Of a stretch of 17,953 nucleotides of DNA, positions 7,493 to 14,596 are shown in pieces. Position numbers and translations under genes: made by a program. The DNA is from CAWFFV01 sp963814985 (GTDB lineage: Bacteria; Chloroflexota; Ktedonobacteria; Ktedonobacterales; Ktedonobacteraceae), in NCBI GenBank assembly GCA_963814985.1, contig CAWFFV010000014.1:1-17953 (forward strand), written 5' to 3'. Position 1 is the stretch's first letter. Each line of letters starts with the position of its first letter. Below the pieces are notes generated by a model, which saw only the letters and a list, made by a program, of their open reading frames with translations, ran no database searches and was not told where the DNA came from.

Positions 7493-8197
7493 ATGTTTAC
7501 CCAGGAAAGAAAAGTATCCATGACAAACACCATTCACATTCTGCTTTGTGAAGATCAAACGCTTATGCGCCAGGGATTGCGCACTATTCTTGAGCTAGAG
7601 CCAGGTATCCAGGTAGTTGGCGAGGCTGCGGATGGCGAAGAGGCAGCCAGATGCTACGAATCACTCCACAATCAAAAGAACAAACCTGATATTGTCCTTA
7701 TGGATATTGAGATGCCACATATGAATGGGGTACAGGCTACTACCACTATTATCAAGAGCGATCCTCTGGCACATATTATTATCCTCACAACTTTTGACTA
7801 TGAAGACTATGTCTTTGAGGCAATCAAAGCTGGAGCAATGGGCTATTTGCTCAAAGACGTTCCCGCCACCGAACTGATGGAGACTATTCGTCTGGTTCAT
7901 GCAGGTGAGACATTTATTCAGCCGAAGATTGCCAGCAAGCTCCTCATCGAATTTGGGCGTAAAGGGCGGGGCACTGCATCAATGCCATCGCGCTCTCCGC
8001 AAGAAAAAGAACTGAGCCCACGAGAGATTGACATTCTTAAACTGCTCGCTGAGGGAGCCAGTAACCGCAAGATCGCCGAGAAACTCGTTCTAGCCGAAGG
8101 AACGGTAAAAAATCATGTCTCGAACATTCTAAGCAAACTTCATACCGAAAATCGTACCCAGGCTGCTTACCTTGCGCGCGAACGCAAATTGCTCTAG
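7493..8197 (+). CDS. NarL/LuxR-family response regulator
   Basis: DNA-binding response regulator, 234 residues. Receiver domain at about 14-130: acidic pocket E20-D21 in LLCEDQ, phosphoacceptor D71 in IVLMDIEMP, T100 in ILTTFDYE and K121 in YLLKDV. LuxR-type helix-turn-helix at about 174-234 (LSPREIDILKLLAEG...GTVKNHVSNILSKL). A Ser/Arg-rich linker joins them. GGAG lies 10 nt before ATG 7493. A second in-frame ATG at 7520 gives the more usual N-terminus MTNTIHILLCED, so the true start may be there. Its cognate kinase follows after 57 nt. By analogy with similar cassettes it probably controls the upstream exporter genes. Confidence 0.92.
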   Translation: MFTQERKVSMTNTIHILLCEDQTLMRQGLRTILELEPGIQVVGEAADGEEAARCYESLHNQKNKPDIVLMDIEMPHMNGVQATTTIIKSDPLAHIIILTTFDYEDYVFEAIKAGAMGYLLKDVPATELMETIRLVHAGETFIQPKIASKLLIEFGRKGRGTASMPSRSPQEKELSPREIDILKLLAEGASNRKIAEKLVLAEGTVKNHVSNILSKLHTENRTQAAYLARERKLL

Positions 8198-8254
8198 TGC
8201 CATCCCTGTATCAGATGAAGGGAACGCACGGAGCATAGGGAGGAGAAAATAGCG

Positions 8255-9586
8255 ATGAATAATGGTGATGTGGAGAAAGAGAATACGCGCTTTCAACGTA
8301 TCTCTAGCCGTGTGTTTATGGGTCTTGTTGTTCTCACTTTTATCTATCTTACCATCTCAACCTATGCCATTTTGAAGAACATCCCTGCTTATATGCATGA
8401 CTGGCGCGGCCCGGTCTGCATTGTGCTCATAGTAATTGCATTCGTGATTTATGCCACTCCTACCCTGACTTCTCAGAGCGGGAACTGGCCTCCACCATTA
8501 TATTATTCCGCTTCTCTCTATAGCCTTTTGTATCTTGTTATATTTCTTCTCTCACTCATTGATCACAGCTTTCTCTGGGATTTCTATCTCGTTTATGGTT
8601 TCAGCTTCGCGCTGTTTACGTCACGTCGCCTGCTCCTTGCCATCTGTATCATCGCTCTCACTTTGTTTGCTTTTCAAGGTCTGCTAACCTGGCCGCTGCA
8701 TACAGATGCACTTTTCAGTATTGCTGGTCAGTGTATGGCTCTCTTCAGTACAATGGGTTCGGCTCTATTCATCCAGTACCTCATCGGCGAGCGATTTCAA
8801 CGAAACAAGCTCCTTTTGCAGCTTCACCATACTCATGCCGAGTTGCAGAAAGTGCATCATCGATTAGAACAATCGGCTGGGCAGGAGCAAGAGCTAGCCG
8901 TCTTGCGTGAGCGCACTCGATTGGCTCGCGAAATGCACGATACACTCGGTCATGCCCTGGTACTGATTGCAGTCAAGCTAGAGGCGGCACAGCGACTCCG
9001 CGAACGTGATCCTGAGCGTTGTGATCGTGAATTGGAGTCAACAAAAGAGATTGCGCGAGAAAGTATGACAGCCTTACGCGCTTCCATCGCCAACCTGCGC
9101 TCGCCAGCATTGGAACGTGAGCCTATCCAGCAAGCACTCAGTCGCTCTACCAGGGAACTAGCACAACGTGTCGGTCTGTGTATCACCTATACATTTGAGG
9201 TAGACATCGAGTGCCTACCGGAATCTATCGAGGAAACGCTCTGGAAAGTGAGCCAGGAGGCGCTAACAAATATTGAGAAGCATGCCCGCGCGCAACATGT
9301 GAACTTATCTATTCGCAGTCAGGAAGGACATTTGATCATGACTATTCAGGATGACGGTATCGGGTTGCCAGAAGCATACTCTCGGTATCATGAGAGGCGG
9401 CAGCCATATAAAAATCCTGGTGAGAGTCATTATGGACTGCATGGAATGCTCGAACGGGTAGAAAGTGTAGGTGGTTGCCTCTCCCTGCATTCTAGTAAGG
9501 GGCAGGGAACGACCATTGAAATTGTGCTACCACTCGTAGGGATACATCTTAATGGGAACCTAAAAGAAGAAGGGAGAGCGCTATAA
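8255..9586 (+). CDS. DesK/NarL-type sensor histidine kinase
   Basis: Membrane sensor kinase of 443 residues. Seen: six hydrophobic segments between about 20 and 176 with short loops and no large extracellular domain, so the signal is probably sensed in or at the membrane. A coiled coil follows (about 183-215), then a HisKA_3 dimerisation domain with phosphoacceptor H228 in LAREMHDTLGH, and an HATPase domain with N339 in SQEALTNIEKHA, the DDGIGL loop at 366-371 and GLHGMLERV at 394-402. The ATG follows a strong GGGAGGAG. It is the last gene of the exporter cassette and partners the adjacent response regulator. The layout matches intramembrane-sensing kinases of antibiotic or envelope-stress modules; the ligand is unknown. 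Confidence 0.92.
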   Translation: MNNGDVEKENTRFQRISSRVFMGLVVLTFIYLTISTYAILKNIPAYMHDWRGPVCIVLIVIAFVIYATPTLTSQSGNWPPPLYYSASLYSLLYLVIFLLSLIDHSFLWDFYLVYGFSFALFTSRRLLLAICIIALTLFAFQGLLTWPLHTDALFSIAGQCMALFSTMGSALFIQYLIGERFQRNKLLLQLHHTHAELQKVHHRLEQSAGQEQELAVLRERTRLAREMHDTLGHALVLIAVKLEAAQRLRERDPERCDRELESTKEIARESMTALRASIANLRSPALEREPIQQALSRSTRELAQRVGLCITYTFEVDIECLPESIEETLWKVSQEALTNIEKHARAQHVNLSIRSQEGHLIMTIQDDGIGLPEAYSRYHERRQPYKNPGESHYGLHGMLERVESVGGCLSLHSSKGQGTTIEIVLPLVGIHLNGNLKEEGRAL

Positions 9587-9747
9587 TCCGTCTACCAAAG
9601 CAGAGATCAGCGAGAGCAGTTTGTAGCCTGATCGCAGGCAGGACAAATAGAGCACTATTCCTCTGTTGGAAGGTATGTTATCATTGCCATCCAGGAAGAT
9701 ATTTCTTTTAATAAGAGGAACAAAAATAAGTAGAGAAGGAATGGATC

Positions 9748-9909
9748 ATGGAGAGCATTCATATCAACACCTATGCGCCGCCAGTTGATCAGTTGCTCAC
9801 GTATGGGGAAGCGCACCTTGTCTCGCCAGATGAGTGGCCGAACTATCTGGAATTGGGATTTGGCCCGGAACGGATTCCTGACCTCACCCGAATGGCAACT
9901 GATGGATAG
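9748..9909 (+). pseudogene. Gene start truncated by IS1-like insertion
   Basis: A 53-codon open frame beginning MESIHINTYAPPVDQLLTYG, with AGAAGGA 7 nt before ATG 9748. It runs into the left inverted repeat of the IS1-like element, which supplies the stop TAG (9907-9909). The segment WPNYLELGFGPERIPDLTRM reads like the start of a larger soluble protein; I associate it loosely with HEAT-repeat/SEC-C-like hypothetical proteins, without proof. A possible last piece of the same gene lies beyond the element at 10324-10371. Confidence 0.5.
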
Positions 9910-10321
9910 TGGGTCATGTAATTCCATTATTGTCACACCTGGGTCATCTGGGTCTGGTGCAATCAGCGTTTCCCGCAAAGGAGGCAGGAGAGCTGCTTTT
10001 TTTTAACCAATCTTTCACTGTATTCCGTGATACGCCAAACGTCCTCGTTAGCCCTCGTAAGCTGCTTCGCTCTTGATATGATTTTATAATCTCCTCACGG
10101 CGTTCCTCTGTATAACCATTTGTTGCAGGATTCTCACGGCTTTGCTTCTTACATAATTTACAGCGATATCTTTGCTTCCCATTCGATGCATGACCGTTAC
10201 GCACTACATCATCGCTATCGCAGTGTTGGCCTTGACAATAGTGACTGTTACCATGATGTTCCTCCTTTTTGGGGCACCAATGCTTTCATTTTACCACACG
10301 TCATCCAGGTATGACCCGCTA
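9907..10321 (-). mobile_element. IS1-like insertion sequence, internally deleted
   Basis: The ends are 11-bp inverted repeats with one mismatch: TAGTGGGTCAT (9907-9917) and ATGACCCGCTA (10311-10321). The 415-bp element holds only the first part of a transposase on the minus strand, so most of the catalytic domain is gone (complete IS1-type elements are about 0.7-0.8 kb). Flanks are ACTGATG on the left and GATGAAG after a CC on the right. A 4-bp GATG repeat is possible, but no clear 8-9 bp target duplication is seen, which fits loss of adjacent DNA. Confidence 0.65.
9918..10254 (-). pseudogene. IS1-family transposase fragment
   Basis: N-terminal part of an IS1-type transposase. The start is probably ATG 10254 after AGGAGG. 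One missing base within the first five codons throws the frame off; the correct frame then reads YCQGQHCDSDDVVRNGHA, NGKQRYRCKLC (zinc ribbon), SRENPATNGYTEERREEI and SLRGLTRTFGVSRNTVKDWLKK (helix-turn-helix). An A8 run (minus strand, about 10004-9997) then shifts the frame. One fewer A restores KKAALLPPLRETLIAPDPDD and VTIMEL, the usual linker to the catalytic domain. The sequence jumps from there to the terminal repeat. Not functional as it stands. Confidence 0.7.
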
Positions 10322-10323
10322 CC

Positions 10324-10371
10324 GATGAAGGAAAGGTGAAGAAACTCTTGGAAGAGCATAGCGCTGAATAA
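10324..10371 (+). other. Possible 3' tail of the IS-disrupted gene
   Basis: Sixteen codons, DEGKVKKLLEEHSAE then TAA, directly after the right end of the IS1-like element. It has the look of an amphipathic C-terminal helix and could be the end of the gene beginning at 9748, with the middle deleted. The evidence is only position and composition. Confidence 0.3.
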
Positions 10372-10383
10372 AAACAGAAAATG

Positions 10384-10453
10384 GTTCATCCGCATTCTCG
10401 CAGTTCAAATCGGTTCGTTGCATACGAGATGATCAGCGAGAATGCGGATGAAC
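10384..10453. repeat. 18-bp perfect inverted repeat, 34-nt spacer
   Basis: GTTCATCCGCATTCTCGC (10384-10401) is perfectly complementary to GCGAGAATGCGGATGAAC (10436-10453). No T-run follows on the plus strand. It could form a cruciform or strong RNA hairpin, be the two ends of a 70-bp miniature element, or be a binding site. No coding sequence covers it. Confidence 0.7.
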
Positions 10454-10512
10454 GAAAGTGTGGCCGTTTCCTGTGAGAGTTTGACCATACGCGTACTTTG
10501 CTTTAAAGATGT

Positions 10513-10550
10513 GGTTGCCGCTTTCTGTCAGAGAGATACAAGCGGCAATC
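10513..10550 (-). terminator. Hairpin downstream of cupin gene
   Basis: GGTTGCCGCTT (10513-10523) pairs with AAGCGGCAATC (10540-10550) with one G-U pair and a 16-nt loop, about 30 nt past the cupin stop. The minus strand has no clean T-run after it, so terminator function is uncertain. Confidence 0.35.
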
Positions 10551-10580
10551 ATCACGTCAGACTGATTTTCTTGTCACGGA

Positions 10581-10934
10581 TTAGATGAACCGCTGTGATG
10601 CAGCCGTTGCTTTGTCTCCGGTATTTGGTGTTCCTGTTGGCTCTATCAAGAGAAGATGTGTTTCTTCTTCTGCAAACGGTTGATGTTCAATACCGTGTGG
10701 CACAACAAACAATTCTCCTGGACCTAAAACCACATTGCGGTCACGCAAACGTATGGTCAAGCGCCCCTTGAGGACCAGAAAGAAGTCATCCGTGTCATCA
10801 TGTTTGTGCCAGACAAATTCACCCTGAACTTTCACCACCAGAATGTCGTGGCCATTGAAGCGGGTGACGGTTCGTGGAGACCAGTACTCCGAGAAACGTG
10901 TGAGCTTCTCTGCAAGGTTAATCTCTTCGTTCAT
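10581..10934 (-). CDS. Small single-domain cupin protein
   Basis: Cupin-fold protein of 117 residues. Motif 1 is GEFVWHKHDDTDDFFLVLKG (38-57), with metal-ligand histidines H43 and H45 and Asp at the place usually held by Glu. Motif 2 is GPGELFVVPHGIEHQPF (71-87), with H84 the expected third histidine. AAGGGA lies about 5 nt before the ATG. Small cupins of this type bind a metal and may act as isomerases, dioxygenases or ligand sensors; sequence alone does not choose. It is monocistronic and flanked by remnants on both sides, with no hint of substrate from neighbours. Confidence 0.85.
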   Translation of the reverse strand: MNEEINLAEKLTRFSEYWSPRTVTRFNGHDILVVKVQGEFVWHKHDDTDDFFLVLKGRLTIRLRDRNVVLGPGELFVVPHGIEHQPFAEEETHLLLIEPTGTPNTGDKATAASQRFI

Positions 10935-11245
10935 TGTTTCCCTTTCTCTGCTTCTGCAATTAACAAAGTAGCTCTAGCCTAGCACAAGTTTTTAAACGAA
11001 GCAATTCTGCACCATTCTTCTTGAGGAAAATCTCGTTCTTCCGGTTAGCTTCCCGGTCTGTTTCAGGTCAGCTTTCGCCCTCTTCCTGCTCTCTTCCCAT
11101 CTGTGTCCCGTTTCCTTCTGTTATACCATCACTGACAGTGTTGACATTTGTCACCACAGAGGAGGAAATTCTTATTCTGGCTGTTACTCAGATTCAATGG
11201 ACCTGGCGGTGGCTCCCCGATGGGCCATCATAAAAGGAAAACACT
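10935..11245. other. Intergenic stretch, no gene recognised
   Basis: About 310 bases between the cupin start and the recombinase scrap. A TTGACA at 11141-11146 and an AGAGGAGG at 11158-11165 occur, but no sensible -10 or start codon follows either. A short open frame on the plus strand (ending 11233) has biased, low-quality composition and I do not support it. Confidence 0.4.
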
Positions 11246-11392
11246 ATGAAGACACACATTGCGCAAGAACAAACTCGCAGGCTGAGGGAGGCTCTCCGGG
11301 GACACCATCTCGAAGTGATTATCACGTTAGCGCTTGTGACAGAAATACGCTGCGACGAGCTATTAGTCGTCAAGCTCTTGGAGGATTACTGA
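11246..11392 (+). pseudogene. Tyrosine recombinase (integrase) fragment
   Basis: Forty-eight codons with AAAAGGAAA before the ATG. The stretch TRRLREALRGHHLEVIITLA followed by LVTEIRCDELLVVKL resembles the start of the catalytic domain of phage-type integrases (E-Q-x-x-x-L-L-x-A-x-x-G-H-x-L-E...T-G-x-R-x-x-E-L-L-x-L-K-W). The first catalytic Arg is kept, but the Gly before it has become Glu and the Trp-Asp after the Lys is lost. The rest of the enzyme is absent. It could alternatively be a short expressed ORF. Recognition is by eye. Confidence 0.4.
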
Positions 11393-11414
11393 AGAAAGAG
11401 GAAAGAAGAGGTCT

Positions 11415-11458
11415 GGAATAAAAATTAAGGGACACTGGCTTCTTTTGCCGGTGTCCCT
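11415..11458 (-). terminator. Terminator of the minus-strand membrane-protein operon
   Basis: A 12-bp stem pairs 11428-11439 (AGGGACACTGGC) with 11447-11458 (GCCGGTGTCCCT), with one G-U pair and a 7-nt loop. On the minus strand it is followed by TTAATTTTTATT, a good T-rich tail, about 110 nt beyond the last stop of the operon (11569). Between them two smaller hairpins occur: CGTC-TTCG-GACG (11464-11475, UUCG loop) and AACCTG/CAGGTT near 11508-11524. Confidence 0.7.
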
Positions 11459-11568
11459 ATAAATTCGTCTTCGGACGGAACCGACGGGCGTTATATTCTC
11501 TTCAAGATAACCTGCGTGACAGGTTGTCAGTCATTCTTATTGTGTATGAAAGTAGTATAGCATATTTC

Positions 11569-12747
11569 TCACTTCTCAAATGGTTTCTGAGGGTTTTGAT
11601 AAAAAAAAGCGGAGGGTGGAGGAGATGTGGATTGATCCTGCTGAAGCTGTGTCCTGGTATGGATGTAGCCCCGATCGTGTAATGCAGTGAGCAGCAGGTC
11701 CAACTGGGTACCAGTTTGGAGTGAATTGTCAGGCGCAAAGTATCCCTGAGAGATCTGATCCATACAGTGCTGGAGAGCTTGTAGCAGAGTGTGGTATTCT
11801 CTTTCGGTTTGGTTGGCATGTTGCAGGCGAGACAGGAGCATATTGAAACCAGTGGTGAGAGGCTTGAGTATACCAGGAAAGCCTTCATCCGAGATTCTGG
11901 TGATCACACGGCGGCTCGTCATGTCGGAATATTGAGAGGAGATGCTACTAATACAATCGACAAGATGTTGCATTTCTTTGTTTCTTGCCTTTTGTTGTTC
12001 TGCTATCTTATGCTCCAGGGCTGCAACCATTTGTGCGCGATCAGCTCGTTTTGCCTCCTTATTCAGGTAGTTGACATGCCAGCCAACAACAAAAGCAATA
12101 ATGAGTTGAACGCTCACTGGTCCTATCCAGGTAACCTGACTAATGGGAACATTAGGATCATTAAAATAGGGAAGGCTATATTTTAGGTAAAATAAACTAA
12201 ACATACTGAATATGCAGTTGCAAAAAGATACGAGGAACATAAATCGTCGAGAGACAAGCGTAATTGCCACGATATCGCCGAGGACTAGCAATGTGCAACC
12301 CTGGACAGTCAGCTCGTCGGGAGGCCTAATGCTAAGGATCAGCGTAGCCAGCACTAACTCAATCCCGAGTGTTACCAGAACGCCAGCCAGGACTGGTCGT
12401 TGGAATTGTTTATTGATAAAGAGTGCGATCAGAAATAGAAACATCAGGCAAAGGCAGCCTGCGAGTGCGCTGGGAATGGTCGAGAGAGCAGCACTTGGCA
12501 GAAAAAGAAGTGTTGTGATGAACAAAAGGATCAAGACTACAATACTGAGCCTCCGTACTTTCTGTGCATGCTCTCGTTGGATGAAGGAGGCAGTTACTGG
12601 CGCTTCTGGAATGGCAGTCAAGCGGAGCCACCAGTCCAGACACGTGTTGAAGAGATTTCCTTGCTTCGTGCTCGTCTCATGATTAATGAGCTGTGCGGGG
12701 GAAGGTGTTGTTGTCTGGCCTCCAGATGTTGTGGGAGCGGTATTCAT
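11569..12747 (-). CDS. 6-TM membrane protein B (paralog)
   Basis: Membrane protein of 392 residues and unknown function, closest in the window to protein C just upstream. Seen: N-terminal WWLRLTAIPEAPVTASFIQRE (about 40-60), six hydrophobic segments to about 235, the cytosolic signature ADRAQMVAALEHKIAEQQK, then a helical region. There the HAMP-like GNL motif of protein A is replaced by RRVITRISDEGFPGILKP, followed by LLSRLQHANQTEREY. The C-terminus ends NPQKPFEK. No output domain. The start has only AAAGG about 13 nt upstream, so expression may depend on coupling to the gene before it, 64 nt away. Inference: a sensory or scaffold partner of protein C. Confidence 0.8.
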   Translation of the reverse strand: MNTAPTTSGGQTTTPSPAQLINHETSTKQGNLFNTCLDWWLRLTAIPEAPVTASFIQREHAQKVRRLSIVVLILLFITTLLFLPSAALSTIPSALAGCLCLMFLFLIALFINKQFQRPVLAGVLVTLGIELVLATLILSIRPPDELTVQGCTLLVLGDIVAITLVSRRFMFLVSFCNCIFSMFSLFYLKYSLPYFNDPNVPISQVTWIGPVSVQLIIAFVVGWHVNYLNKEAKRADRAQMVAALEHKIAEQQKARNKEMQHLVDCISSISSQYSDMTSRRVITRISDEGFPGILKPLTTGFNMLLSRLQHANQTEREYHTLLQALQHCMDQISQGYFAPDNSLQTGTQLDLLLTALHDRGYIHTRTQLQQDQSTSPPPSAFFYQNPQKPFEK

Positions 12748-12811
12748 TGGCAGAAATTACCTTTCAGGAGAAAAATTGGTATTTTGCATAAAATAGTATG
12801 GTTTATGTTTT

Positions 12812-14008
12812 TTACCTTTCAAAAGGTCTCTGAGCGTTTTGATGAGGGGCCAGAGGCGATGATGGGGACACAGGTTGACCTTGCTGGAGTTGTGCCCTGA
12901 CATGCAGGGCGTGCTGCTTGCATATTGCTGAGAGCAACTGGTCCAAAGGAGTGCCAGTTTGTGGCAGATGATCAAGCGTAAAGTCTTCCTGGTAGACCTG
13001 TTCCGTACAGTGCTGGAGAGCCTGTCGCAGGAGGCTGTATTCTCTTTCGATCTGATTGGCATAGTAGAGACGAGAGAGGAGCAGATTGAAGCCCTTTACG
13101 GGGGGTCTTAGTACATCAGGCAAGCCTTCATCCGAAATCGTGGCGATCACACGTCGGTTCATTATGTCGGAATATTGACGGGAAATATTGCTAATGCAAT
13201 CAGCGAGCCATTGCATTTCACGATTTTGGGCCTTTTGTTGCTCTGCCATCTTATGTTCCAGACTGGCAATCATTTGTGCACGGTCAGCACGTTTCACGAC
13301 ACGGATCAGGTGATTAATGTGCCAACTGGTGAGAAAAGCGACTGCAATTTGCAGACCAACTGCTCCAGTCAAAAGATCCAGAAAATGGGCTTGTAGCTCA
13401 CCGGCAAAGTAGTGATCATGAGGCAAAAAGAACAGACAGAATGTAATAAACAGACTATTGCAAAAGCCGATCAGAAGTGTAAATTGTGGAGAAACCAGGA
13501 TGATTGCCACCATCTCGCCACATGCCAACAATCCAAATTCCTGAAAACTGGTGCCATTAAATGGTTTGTTAGACAGAATGAACCCGATCATTATTAATTC
13601 ATGCCCAAGTGTCACCATACCACCAGCCAGCTTTGGTCGCCGGAGTTTTTTGCAGATAAAGAGCGTAGACAGATAATAAGCTTGATCAACAAAACATGCA
13701 ATAATAGTAGTGATAGGCCCTAAAGTGGAAATATGTCCCATCTGAGACAGAAGCACTAGTACAGTAAGCAATGACGTAAATATGAGTAGCAAGACGGTGA
13801 GACTGAGAAATTGCATTTTGCGTGCGGTATCCCGTTGTACGAAAGAAGCGTTGGCAGGTGGTTCAGGAAGGGCGGCGAAGCGGAACCACCAGTCCAAGCA
13901 TCTCTTGAAAAAGTTTCTCGGTTTCTTACCCGACTCCTGATTGATGACCATTTCGGGTGACCGCATCGTTGCAGGCTCTTCTGCCCAGGAAGTGTTGTTC
14001 GTTTGCAT
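12812..14008 (-). CDS. 6-TM membrane protein C (paralog)
   Basis: Membrane protein of 398 residues, same architecture as B and A: N-terminal WWFRFAALPEPPANASFVQRD, six hydrophobic segments, signature ADRAQMIASLEHKMAEQQK, degenerate HAMP-like region RRVIATISDEGLPDVLRP and a helical tail ending NAQRPFER. GAGGAAATT precedes the ATG. Its start lies 38 nt after the stop of the PATAN-like gene, so the two are probably cotranscribed. B and C share long matching stretches (LEHK-x-AEQQKA, RRVI...ISDEG, CLDWW, QREYxxLxQALQHC), consistent with a tandem duplication followed by divergence, mostly in the TM region. Confidence 0.8.
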   Translation of the reverse strand: MQTNNTSWAEEPATMRSPEMVINQESGKKPRNFFKRCLDWWFRFAALPEPPANASFVQRDTARKMQFLSLTVLLLIFTSLLTVLVLLSQMGHISTLGPITTIIACFVDQAYYLSTLFICKKLRRPKLAGGMVTLGHELIMIGFILSNKPFNGTSFQEFGLLACGEMVAIILVSPQFTLLIGFCNSLFITFCLFFLPHDHYFAGELQAHFLDLLTGAVGLQIAVAFLTSWHINHLIRVVKRADRAQMIASLEHKMAEQQKAQNREMQWLADCISNISRQYSDIMNRRVIATISDEGLPDVLRPPVKGFNLLLSRLYYANQIEREYSLLRQALQHCTEQVYQEDFTLDHLPQTGTPLDQLLSAICKQHALHVRAQLQQGQPVSPSSPLAPHQNAQRPFER

Positions 14009-14046
14009 AATTTCCTCTTCTTTACTTAAGAATCGTCTCTACTTTT

Positions 14047-14596
14047 TTACTTCTGAATGGCAATATATCGCTTAGAGAGAAGAAAATTGAGTGCTTTCTC
14101 CACCGCGCTGGGGGAAAACCTAAGCTTCATCAGTGCTTTGATCTCTCTGACAGTTCGCTGGCCGTTGACGAGAGAAAATATTTGCTGTAGGGTTCTTGGA
14201 TCACTGTCCAGCCTGGTTTCTGATGGTTCAAAGCGTGGATCGGAGATAAGACGAAATCAGGATCATATCATCCCGTATAGACACAATAGGATTCGATATA
14301 AGCGTAGAGGGCGTAGGCGAGTATTGAGCATGGAAGCTCCATTCAAACGGGCCTCTCTTTTGATCGATCTGAATAAGTCGATCTATCTCCATGAGAAGCG
14401 GAAAGCCCTGTTCATCGACCAACTGACAAGATGTGACATCGCCGTTTTCAATGTGAATCGTACACTGACAGCGAATCGTTTTCAAAAAACGAGCGATAGA
14501 AATTTTGCCTTGAAGGGTACCTGTTTCTTGATATTGTTTGAGTATGCTCAAAGCTGAAGCAAGTCCAAGGCTCGCTTCAATACCATCTAAACCCAC
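14047..14596 (-). pseudogene. PATAN/DUF4388-like protein with winged-helix tail, frameshifted
   Basis: About 180 residues if read across one frameshift. The start is GTG 14596 with AGGAG 6-8 nt upstream. The first frame (122 codons, stop at 14228-14230) holds GTLQGKISIARFLKTIRCQ, IHIENGDVTSCQLVDEQG and KRGPFEWSF, resembling PATAN (DUF4388) domains that mediate protein-protein signalling. A +1 shift between about 14240 and 14262 leads to a frame reading DPRFEPSETRLDSD, then IFSLVNGQRTVREIKALMKL and SAVEKALNFLLSKRYIAIQK, with a stop at 14047-14049. This last part looks like a small winged-helix or DprA-tail-like domain. It is the first gene of the minus-strand operon, 38 nt before protein C. 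One indel may be a sequencing error, a true inactivation or a functional split. Domain names are inferred by eye. Confidence 0.6.

Noticed and set aside
12212..12682. 156-codon plus-strand open frame
   Set aside because: Antisense to the TM region of membrane protein B; basic, low-complexity composition typical of a shadow frame.
14057..14557. 166-codon plus-strand open frame
   Set aside because: Antisense to the PATAN-like gene. The minus strand has recognisable motifs in two frames and a good start site, and the plus frame is Arg/Leu-rich with no family resemblance.
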